From Flavobacterium bizetiae (GTDB lineage Bacteria > Bacteroidota > Bacteroidia > Flavobacteriales > Flavobacteriaceae), in the NCBI RefSeq assembly GCF_902804475.1, contig NZ_CADCSU010000076.1, forward strand, positions 1 to 60,883: a stretch of 60,883 nucleotides of DNA. Direction: 5' to 3'. The notes under the pieces are model-generated. The model saw only the letters and a list, made by a program, of their open reading frames with translations, searched no databases and was not told where the DNA came from. Made by a program: the position numbers and the translations under genes. Numbering within the stretch: the first letter of the stretch is position 1; every line of letters starts with the position of its first letter. Shown here piece by piece: positions 7,948 to 14,612 of this stretch.

Positions 7948-7995
7948 TCGATCATTTTTTAGTAGAAATTATTACAAATTTTAAACTTATTATAC

Positions 7996-10185
7996 ATGTC
8001 AACATTACGTTTCCAGGCTTTAAGAGATGCTTCTACAAGAAAGCCAGTGCATTTTGAAGAAATCGATAGAAAATCTAATATTTTTGGTTCAAATGTATTT
8101 AATGAAAAAGCAATGAAGCAGTTTTTGACTTCTGATGCTTTAAAAGGAGTTAGAGATGCTATTCAGCACGGAACTAAAATAGAGAGAAAATTGGCAGATT
8201 ATATTGCCATGGGAATGAAAGAATGGGCATTATCTAAGGGAGTTACTCATTATACACACTGGTTTCAGCCTCTTACAGGAACAACGGCAGAAAAACATGA
8301 TGCTTTTTTTGAAGTTTCGTATGACGGAAGCGATCCTGTAGAGAAATTTGGAGGAGCACAATTGGTACAACAAGAACCGGATGCATCGAGTTTCCCGAAT
8401 GGAGGAATCAGAAATACATTCGAAGCAAGAGGTTATACTGCATGGGACCCAACTTCGCCGGCATTTATTTACGGAACTACTTTATGTATTCCAACAGTAT
8501 TTATTGCTTATACAGGAGAAGCTTTAGACAATAAAATTCCTTTATTAAGAGCTTTATCTGCCATAGATGAAGCCGCTACAGAAGTATGTCGTTATTTTGA
8601 CAAAAATGTAAAAAAAGTAACTGCTACTTTAGGCTGGGAGCAAGAGTATTTCTTAATTGATAAAGCATTGGCAAATTCTCGTCCTGACTTAATGATGACG
8701 GGTAGAACTTTATTAGGACACACTTCTGCAAAAGGACAACAATTAGACGATCACTATTTTGGTTCTATCCCAACACGTGCCCTGACTTATATGAGAGATT
8801 TAGAGCAGGAATGTATGCTGTTAGGAATTCCGGTAAAAACGCGTCATAACGAAGTGGCACCAAATCAGTTTGAGTTGGCTCCAATTTTTGAAGAAACCAA
8901 TCTTGCAGTAGATCATAACTCATTATTGATGGATGTAATGCAAAGAGTGGCAGAGCGTCATGACTTTAAAGTATTATTTCACGAAAAACCATTTAAAGGA
9001 GTAAACGGATCAGGAAAACACAATAACTGGTCGTTGGCAACAGATACAGGAGTTAATTTATTGAGTCCGAGTAAAACGCCAATGAGCAATTTGCAGTTTC
9101 TTACTTTCTTTATTAATACGATAAAAGCAGTTAACGATTACGAAACGTTATTAAGAGCTTCGATCGCAACAGCAAGTAACGATCATAGGTTAGGGGCAAA
9201 TGAGGCACCGCCGGCAATTATTTCTGTATTTATTGGAGCACAATTAACAAAAGTATTATCAGAATTAGAGAGTGTTACAACAGGGAAATTATCTCCTGAA
9301 GAAAAAACGGATTTAAAACTGAATGTAGTAGGTAAAATTCCGGATGTACTTTTAGATAATACAGACAGAAACAGAACATCGCCTTTTGCCTTTACAGGAA
9401 ATAAATGGGAGTTTAGAGCAGTGGGTTCAAACTCAAACTGTTCTAACGCGATGACAACTCTGAATGCTATTGTAGCCAAACAATTAAAAGATTTTAAAGT
9501 AGAAGTTGATACTTTGATCGAGTCTAAAGACATGAAAAAAGATGATGCTATTTTTAATGTTTTAAGAGAGTACATCAAACAATCTAAAAAGATTCTTTTC
9601 GAAGGAGACGGATATAGTGAAAGCTGGGAAAAAGAAGCTGCAAAAAGAGGTTTAAGCAATTTTAAAACAACTCCGGAAGCAATTAAAGCCAAAGTTTCGA
9701 AACAGGCTTTAGATTTATTTAGCGAGTTAGGTATTCTAAATCATATTGAGGCCGAAGCGCGTTACGAAATTGAATTAGAAGAATACACTAAGAAAATCCA
9801 GATCGAAGGAAGGGTTTTAGGAGATATTGCCCGAAATCATGTTATACCAACGGCAATACGTTACCAAAATACTTTAATCGAAAATGTAAAAGGATTAAAA
9901 GAAATCTTCGGTGCAGCGTTTGAAACGATTGCAAAAGAGCAAATTGTTTTAATAAAAGAGATTTCGGGTCATATTGAAGGAATTAATTCTAAAGTATTGG
10001 CAATGACTGATGAAAGAAGAACAGCAAATCATTTAACAGATGCGCAAAAAATGGCCGAAGCATATTGCAATAAAGTGAAGCCTTATTTTGAAGATATTCG
10101 TAATCATTGTGATAAATTAGAGTTACTTGTAGACGACGAAAGCTGGACATTAACCAAGTATAGAGAGCTATTGTTTACCAAATAA
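7996..10185 (+). CDS. glnN: Glutamine synthetase, type III (GSIII)
   Basis: A 729-residue glutamine synthetase of the GSIII subclass, typical of Bacteroidota and cyanobacteria and much longer than GSI or GSII. It starts with the GSIII N-terminal region (MSTLRFQALRDASTRKP) and contains GWEQEYFLID at about residue 213, the ammonium/glutamate-site segment EVAPNQFELAP near residue 290, and GVNGSGKHNNWS near residue 335, followed by the long helical C-terminal region unique to GSIII. It catalyses ATP-dependent glutamine formation and forms double-ring dodecamers in studied members. It is divergent from the GSII gene and has its own terminator. An antisense frame at 9183-9692 is a shadow. Confidence 0.96.
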   Translation: MSTLRFQALRDASTRKPVHFEEIDRKSNIFGSNVFNEKAMKQFLTSDALKGVRDAIQHGTKIERKLADYIAMGMKEWALSKGVTHYTHWFQPLTGTTAEKHDAFFEVSYDGSDPVEKFGGAQLVQQEPDASSFPNGGIRNTFEARGYTAWDPTSPAFIYGTTLCIPTVFIAYTGEALDNKIPLLRALSAIDEAATEVCRYFDKNVKKVTATLGWEQEYFLIDKALANSRPDLMMTGRTLLGHTSAKGQQLDDHYFGSIPTRALTYMRDLEQECMLLGIPVKTRHNEVAPNQFELAPIFEETNLAVDHNSLLMDVMQRVAERHDFKVLFHEKPFKGVNGSGKHNNWSLATDTGVNLLSPSKTPMSNLQFLTFFINTIKAVNDYETLLRASIATASNDHRLGANEAPPAIISVFIGAQLTKVLSELESVTTGKLSPEEKTDLKLNVVGKIPDVLLDNTDRNRTSPFAFTGNKWEFRAVGSNSNCSNAMTTLNAIVAKQLKDFKVEVDTLIESKDMKKDDAIFNVLREYIKQSKKILFEGDGYSESWEKEAAKRGLSNFKTTPEAIKAKVSKQALDLFSELGILNHIEAEARYEIELEEYTKKIQIEGRVLGDIARNHVIPTAIRYQNTLIENVKGLKEIFGAAFETIAKEQIVLIKEISGHIEGINSKVLAMTDERRTANHLTDAQKMAEAYCNKVKPYFEDIRNHCDKLELLVDDESWTLTKYRELLFTK

Positions 10186-10205
10186 ATAGTAATTTAACAG
10201 TTCTA

Positions 10206-10238
10206 CCAAGCCCATCGAATTAAGGTGGGCTTTTTTTT
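10206..10238 (+). terminator. Intrinsic terminator after glnN
   Basis: Stem AAGCCCA / TGGGCTT with an 11-nt loop and an eight-T tail, 20 bp past the stop codon. Confidence 0.85.
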
Positions 10239-10351
10239 GCTGTAATGTTAAAATAAAGTAAAATTAATATTGATTTTTGCATTTCAAGGCATTAAATGTT
10301 AAGTAATTATGATAATGAAGTAATTTCCTACTTATATTTTTAACGGATTCA

Positions 10352-10384
10352 GTAGTTCATCGAGATAGTTTTACAGTTCATCGA
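10352..10384 (+). promoter_or_regulatory. Candidate LytTR-type direct repeat upstream of the curli operon
   Basis: Two direct copies of AGTTCATCGA at 10354-10363 and 10375-10384 are spaced exactly 21 bp, two helical turns. The wider 9-mers are GTAGTTCAT (10352-10360) and ACAGTTCAT (10373-10381), separated by 12 bp. LytTR regulators are known to bind pairs of a GTT-centred 9-mer with 12-13 bp between them; the second copy fits the published consensus fully, the first only in its core. The pair ends about 41 bp upstream of the -33 element, as expected for an activator. Confidence 0.5.
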
Positions 10385-10424
10385 AAAATGATTAAGTTCT
10401 TGTAAAATAGGTAATTATACTTGA

Positions 10425-10453
10425 TTTGATTTTCGAGAAGTTTTCTAATTTTG
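10425..10453 (+). promoter_or_regulatory. Promoter of the curli operon
   Basis: TTTG at 10425-10428, a 17-bp spacer, then TAATTTTG at 10446-10453. Both parts match the Flavobacterium promoter pattern (TTG, 17-23 bp, TAnnTTTG). It predicts a leader of roughly 135 nt before the csgA-like gene. Confidence 0.7.
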
Positions 10454-10592
10454 GTCATGAAGAAAGAAGATAAGACCTAAAAATTTATTTTCGAATGATG
10501 ATTGAATGATGATTTTTTTTAAGCCATGATTTCCCCAAATCACACTGACCTACATAATAAGTTGTATTAATAACCAATTAAATATATCTATT

Positions 10593-11438
10593 ATGAAAAA
10601 AGTAATTTTAAGCATCTCAGCGATGCTGTTTGTAGGGGCAATCGGATTTGCACAGGGAAACACTTCATCAGTGAATCAAGTAGGAAACTCAGATCAGGGT
10701 CTTGTTACTCAAAACGGTTCAAACAACGGATCGCTTGTTGATCAAAAAGGTGATAACAACAAGTCTGAAGTTTTTCAGGGAATTCAACCAGGATTGTATG
10801 CAGCAAAAGACAACAAAGCTGATGTGAAACAAGACGGTAATGGTAACGGGGCTTTTATTTCTCAAAGTAACCATGATAACGAAGCTTATCAAACACAAAA
10901 AGGAAATAGCAATAGAGCTACAATCTGGCAAGATCAAATTGTAAATGCACCAAGCTCAACAGGTGGATTTGACAAAGCCTGGCAAACTCAAACAGGAGAC
11001 AGCAATACTGCTACTGTAGATCAAGGTACAACAGGTAATGAGAAACCAACAGGAGCTCCTTTTACTGCTGCTCAAATTGGGCATGTTAATGGTGTAGCTG
11101 TTCCAGTTGGACCTCATAACAACAATAAAGCTTGGCAAACACAAAAAGGAGATAATAACGTAGCGTATGCTAGCCAAGGAGGTCAAAGAAACGAGTCTAC
11201 ACAAACTCAAACTTCTCCAAGCGGTACTTCTGCAGCTAACAAAAACACTTCAAACCATTATCAATATGGAGATGATAACAAAGCTACATCTGTACAAAAC
11301 GGTACTAAGTTAACTGAAGATACTTTGCAAATTGGTAACTTAAATAAAGCTACTGTAACTCAAACCGGAGCATCTCACTCTAGTATTGCATTTTCAAAAG
11401 GAAATTCAAATACAATCGTAGTTACTCAAACTAACTAA
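10593..11438 (+). CDS. CsgA-like major curlin repeat protein
   Basis: A secreted amyloid subunit of 281 residues with a signal peptide ending in GFAQ. The mature chain is made of degenerate curlin repeats of the form Q.G..N.A...Q.G..N, for example VNQVGNSDQGLVTQNGSNNG near residues 27-46 and GDSNTATVDQ near 135. It is nearly twice the length of E. coli CsgA, and some repeats are interrupted by linkers rich in Pro, Gly and Thr (around residues 117-125 and 145-175). The motif NKAWQTQ.GD.N appears near 177 and a close variant (DKAWQTQTGDSN) near 126. It is first in the curli operon and is followed by a strong terminator, which should make it the most abundant product. It is not orthologous enough in length to insist on the name csgA. 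Confidence 0.88.
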   Translation: MKKVILSISAMLFVGAIGFAQGNTSSVNQVGNSDQGLVTQNGSNNGSLVDQKGDNNKSEVFQGIQPGLYAAKDNKADVKQDGNGNGAFISQSNHDNEAYQTQKGNSNRATIWQDQIVNAPSSTGGFDKAWQTQTGDSNTATVDQGTTGNEKPTGAPFTAAQIGHVNGVAVPVGPHNNNKAWQTQKGDNNVAYASQGGQRNESTQTQTSPSGTSAANKNTSNHYQYGDDNKATSVQNGTKLTEDTLQIGNLNKATVTQTGASHSSIAFSKGNSNTIVVTQTN

Positions 11439-11454
11439 TAGCATAAAATAAATA

Positions 11455-11490
11455 ATGAGATAGTCATAGAACGTGACTATCTCATTTTTT
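11455..11490 (+). terminator. Intrinsic terminator/attenuator between the csgA-like and csgB-like genes
   Basis: Perfect 12-bp stem ATGAGATAGTCA / TGACTATCTCAT with a 7-nt loop and a T tract, 17 bp after the csgA-like stop. Genes downstream continue with short gaps and I see no clear promoter between, so partial read-through is inferred. Confidence 0.85.
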
Positions 11491-11507
11491 AATCTAAATC
11501 AATCAGG

Positions 11508-12029
11508 ATGAAAACTTTCATTTTAAATATTGTATTGCTTTTGCTTTTTTCTCCTGTATTTTATGCACAGGAAAAAGATGATAATTCAGATTTTAAACCC
11601 TACAGCTCCTCCGTCTTTAATTCAAAAGAAAAAGCTTTTAGTGTGGTTTCGAGTATGGATAAAAAAGCACAGAATGATTTAAATCAAAAAATTCAGTCTG
11701 GCATTCAAATCCAGCAAATTGGAGATTTAAATAAAGTAAAAGCATTTTTAAAATCAAACGAAACAAAAGTTGCTGTCAATCAAAATGGAGACCGAAATGA
11801 ATTGTTTTTGGATAAAAGTGCTAAAACATTGACGCAAAACATTGTTCAACAAGGGAACAACAATAAGATTAACGATTTTACATTAAACACAAATTATAAT
11901 GTAAATATGGAAATGATCCAAAAAGGCGATAATCAAAACATTCAAAATATTGGAACCAATTCACTGTCAAAAAACATGAAAATTACCCAGACAGGAAATG
12001 GCGCTTCAATAATTCTTATTAATAAATAA
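11508..12029 (+). CDS. CsgB-like minor curlin (nucleator) protein
   Basis: A 173-residue exported protein with signal peptide MKTFILNIVLLLLFSPVFYAQ. From about residue 68 it carries curlin-type repeats: IQQIGDLNKVKAF, VNQNGDRNELFL, VQQGNNNKINDF, IQKGDNQNIQNI, ITQTGNGASIIL. These are fewer and more hydrophobic than in the upstream subunit, and the protein sits second in the operon, both typical of the CsgB nucleator that seeds fibre growth on the outer membrane. The segment from 22 to 67 has no repeats and may tether or delay folding. The call as nucleator rests on position and repeat character, not on a test. Confidence 0.78.
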   Translation: MKTFILNIVLLLLFSPVFYAQEKDDNSDFKPYSSSVFNSKEKAFSVVSSMDKKAQNDLNQKIQSGIQIQQIGDLNKVKAFLKSNETKVAVNQNGDRNELFLDKSAKTLTQNIVQQGNNNKINDFTLNTNYNVNMEMIQKGDNQNIQNIGTNSLSKNMKITQTGNGASIILINK

Positions 12030-12037
12030 ATTTAAAC

Positions 12038-12439
12038 ATGCGTTTTTTATACCGACATATAATTTTTGTTTTTCTGGTTTTTACTGCCATAGTATATGGT
12101 CAGGTCCCCCAAGACAAAATAAAAGCAAAGCTGGAAATTGAAAAAGTTGAGGGTAATGTAAAAATTACTGGTACTGCCGAAAATCTTACTGATGTCATCC
12201 GGAGTGCCGCCTACAGAATGTCTGTTATAAAAAATAATAATAAAAGTAATAATCAGTCTAATAATGACCAGGTTGGTGTTTTTACCTTACAGCCAAACGA
12301 AAAACAAAAGTTATCTACTTCTCAGATTAATTTATCAGAAGATGATGAGGTAGTCGTACTATTATTGTTCTACGATGAAGACAAGCAAATAATAGCGAAA
12401 GATCGTGTGGTTATAGGTGAAGAAAAAAAAAAGATGTAA
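12038..12439 (+). CDS. CsgH-like domain protein, N-terminal half of a frameshift-split CsgE
   Basis: A 133-residue exported product with signal peptide MRFLYRHIIFVFLVFTAIVYGQ. The mature part (KAKLEIEKVEGNVKITGTA ... GVFTLQPNEKQKLSTSQINL ... VLLLFYDEDKQIIAKDRV) has the beta-sandwich pattern of CsgH-like domains, which guard against premature curlin aggregation. It ends at a run of ten A followed by ATGTAA. Reading one base back at that run continues without a stop into the CsgE domain at 12463-12765, giving a predicted fusion of 242 residues. So this is either a separate short chaperone, or the N-terminal part of a CsgH-CsgE protein made by frameshifting, or an artefact of one lost A. Confidence 0.75.
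   Translation: MRFLYRHIIFVFLVFTAIVYGQVPQDKIKAKLEIEKVEGNVKITGTAENLTDVIRSAAYRMSVIKNNNKSNNQSNNDQVGVFTLQPNEKQKLSTSQINLSEDDEVVVLLLFYDEDKQIIAKDRVVIGEEKKKM
12423..12439 (+). other. A10 run with A-AAA-AAG slippery heptamer and nearby stop: candidate -1 frameshift or slippage site
   Basis: Ten consecutive A (12423-12432) are followed by G. In the upstream frame the codons are GAA GAA AAA AAA AAG ATG TAA, so the heptamer A-AAA-AAG, the slip site used in E. coli dnaX, sits in the correct phase just before the stop. A -1 shift gives AAG-GAT-GTA-ATT-GTA and joins the CsgE frame. Adding one A to the mRNA has the same effect. A sequencing error in the homopolymer is the main alternative. Confidence 0.6.
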
Positions 12440-12462
12440 TTGTATTACCAGTTGACGGATTT

Positions 12463-12765
12463 GTGTTACGAGGAATCATTACAGACGATACAAAAACCAA
12501 AATAGGAAAAGATTTTTACGACAGATATTATTACAAGTACAATGATATTGGAATAAACGCTGAAAAAATAGTCACAATAGGTGAAGAATATAGTTTTGCA
12601 AGAAATACATCCATAACCATAAGTATCGACAACGAAGTTATTTATGAGTTTCTGGCCAGGCCAGATGATGAATTTTTAGATGCAGTTGCAGAAGAATCTG
12701 TAAATGCCACCTTCACTTACCTGAAAGAAAAAGAAAAAGAGCGCAAATATTTCACTCAGTATTAA
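12463..12765 (+). CDS. csgE: CsgE domain, C-terminal half of a frameshift-split curli assembly factor
   Basis: About 100 residues in the frame -1 relative to the previous gene, matching CsgE, the periplasmic cap of the CsgG secretion channel. The diagnostic stretch is GIITDDTKTKIGKDFYDRYY, alike to GLLTNHTVSSIGHDFYRAF of E. coli CsgE, followed by ISIDNEVIYEFLARP. It lacks its own signal peptide: the only start in frame is a GTG inside the conserved block, and codons upstream of it (encoding DVIVLPVDGFV) clearly belong to the same domain. It therefore almost certainly depends on the upstream reading frame for initiation and export. Gap to csgF is 16 bp. Confidence 0.82.
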   Translation: MLRGIITDDTKTKIGKDFYDRYYYKYNDIGINAEKIVTIGEEYSFARNTSITISIDNEVIYEFLARPDDEFLDAVAEESVNATFTYLKEKEKERKYFTQY

Positions 12766-12781
12766 TTTTATTATTAGCGAC

Positions 12782-13186
12782 ATGAAATTTATAATCACCC
12801 TCGCAGTATTACTGCTTGCTTCTCCGTTTATAAATGCTCAGGCATTAGTTTATAAACCCGTAAATCCGGCTTTTGGCGGAGATACCTTTAATTATCAATG
12901 GCTTTTGAGCAGTGCAGAAGCTCAGAATAAGCAAAAGGATAAAACAGCTGAAACAAAAACGCAAACTGACTTAGAACGATTTAAAGCCAATTTAAATTCG
13001 CAATTATTAAGTCAGATTTCAAGCACACTCTACAAACAGCAATTTGGTACTGATGGTATAAAAGAAGGTTCCTATACTTTCGGGAGCTATTCAGTCGATG
13101 TTTACCCCTCTTCAGACGGCCTTACTCTGAATATTTTAGATACTAATACAGGCGAACAAACTCAAGTAATTATCCCAAATAAATAA
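12782..13186 (+). CDS. csgF: Curli assembly protein CsgF
   Basis: A 134-residue exported protein with signal peptide ending INAQA. The mature N-terminus ALVYKPVNPAFGGDTFNYQWLLSSA is the hallmark of CsgF; in E. coli this segment inserts into the CsgG channel and forms a second constriction, while the rest anchors the nucleator at the cell surface. Length is close to that of E. coli CsgF (138). It lies between csgE and csgG with 1-bp spacing to csgG, so the two are probably translationally coupled. Confidence 0.93.
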   Translation: MKFIITLAVLLLASPFINAQALVYKPVNPAFGGDTFNYQWLLSSAEAQNKQKDKTAETKTQTDLERFKANLNSQLLSQISSTLYKQQFGTDGIKEGSYTFGSYSVDVYPSSDGLTLNILDTNTGEQTQVIIPNK

Positions 13187-13187
13187 C

Positions 13188-14549
13188 ATGAGATTACATC
13201 ACTACCTATTTATAGTATTCGGATTTCTTTTTTCGGGTTGCGGTGCTTATTACAATCAGCCAACCGGAGTTCAAAAAGCAGTTTTAGGAGAAGGAACTCC
13301 TGCAACTTCATTATTAAAAGATCTGCCAAAACCAAAAGAGCAAGTTGTCGTAGGTGTCTATAAATTCAGAGACCAGACCGGACAATATAAACCGCAGGAA
13401 AACGGAAGTAGTTTTAGTACCGCCGTAACCCAGGGCGCCACTTCTATATTGATAAAAGCCTTAGAAGATTCTAAGTGGTTTATACCTATAGAACGTGAAA
13501 ATATTGGAAATTTACTTCAGGAGCGAAACCTTATTCGGGCAACACGTCAGGAATATGTAAAAAATGCCAATCCAAACGAACCTCAGTTAACACCTTTATT
13601 ATATGCAGGAGTTTTATTAGAAGGCGGAATAGTTTCATACGATTCTAATATTATTACCGGCGGTTTTGGAGCACGATATTTTGGAGCAGGAGCCTCTGTA
13701 AAATACCGTCAGGACCGTGTTACCATCTATTTAAGGATGATTTCAACCTCAAACGGAAAAATTTTAAAATCAGTTTACATATCAAAAACAATTCTATCGC
13801 AGGCAATTGACGAAAGCTTGTTTAGATATGTCAATTTTAAAAGACTCTTAGAAGTTGAAACCGGCTACACTACAAATGAACCTGTGCATATGGCAGTAAC
13901 CGAAGCCATCGAAAAAGCGGTAGAATCTCTTGTTTTAGAAGGTATAAAAGATAATATCTGGGAAGCAGATGCACCCAAATGGCAAGTCGATAATTTGATC
14001 AAAGCCTATAATGAAGAAACTAAAACTGCCGATGTAACAGCGCTTTATGACAGAGTGCTGGAAAACAGAAGAAGTAAGTTTGCCATAGAAATTTCAGGAG
14101 GAGCTACGTTGATGGATGGCGATTATCAAGATCCGCTGCTAAGACCTTTTGGCCGGGGCGCGTTAAAGTATTTTATAACGCCCAGTATTAATTTTAGTGC
14201 TTCTACCAATGTCGTCAATCTCGCCAATAAAAATTTACTCGATGTAGGTTACATTACCTATGATCTTAATCTCGAATGGGTTTTACTGCCCAAAGATCGT
14301 TTTACCCCTTATCTCTACGGAGGTGGAGGATATGCAACGAACCGGAAATTCGAGAATGCTTATGGTAAAGTTCAATACGGTTTGGGTCTCGAGTATCTCG
14401 TTTCTGATAAAATAGGAATCAAATTATTTGCAGAGCAAAATATCAATTTTAGTGATAATGTCGATTACATAAAGGCAGGAACCCGTGATGATTACTATTA
14501 TAAATTCGGGTTAGGACTAACTTATTATTTTACCAAAAAGAAAAAGTAA
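13188..14549 (+). CDS. csgG: Curli secretion channel CsgG with C-terminal outer-membrane barrel extension
   Basis: A 453-residue lipoprotein; lipobox FSGC with Cys18. Residues about 19-265 form the CsgG domain: YYNQPTGVQKAVLGEGTP, VVVGVYKFRDQTGQYKP, and SKWFIPIERENIGNLLQERNLIR are strongly conserved. E. coli CsgG ends at 277 residues. Here some 160 more residues follow from about 285 (SKFAIEISGGATLMDG), with alternating beta-strand pattern, glycine-rich turns and an aromatic ending LGLTYYF, typical of a small OmpA-like barrel. CsgG forms the nonameric outer-membrane pore for curlin subunits; the role of the extra domain is unknown. It is the last core curli gene in the operon. Confidence 0.93.
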   Translation: MRLHHYLFIVFGFLFSGCGAYYNQPTGVQKAVLGEGTPATSLLKDLPKPKEQVVVGVYKFRDQTGQYKPQENGSSFSTAVTQGATSILIKALEDSKWFIPIERENIGNLLQERNLIRATRQEYVKNANPNEPQLTPLLYAGVLLEGGIVSYDSNIITGGFGARYFGAGASVKYRQDRVTIYLRMISTSNGKILKSVYISKTILSQAIDESLFRYVNFKRLLEVETGYTTNEPVHMAVTEAIEKAVESLVLEGIKDNIWEADAPKWQVDNLIKAYNEETKTADVTALYDRVLENRRSKFAIEISGGATLMDGDYQDPLLRPFGRGALKYFITPSINFSASTNVVNLANKNLLDVGYITYDLNLEWVLLPKDRFTPYLYGGGGYATNRKFENAYGKVQYGLGLEYLVSDKIGIKLFAEQNINFSDNVDYIKAGTRDDYYYKFGLGLTYYFTKKKK

Positions 14550-14612
14550 TAATTAGGAAATCAGAATTTTGAAAACATAACGATGAAGTTTAAATTTAAA
14601 AACAAAGTAATA

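Noticed and set aside
9183..9692. Antisense open frame of 169 codons inside glnN
   Set aside because: It lies fully opposite a strongly conserved gene, and length is explained by the codon bias of the sense strand.
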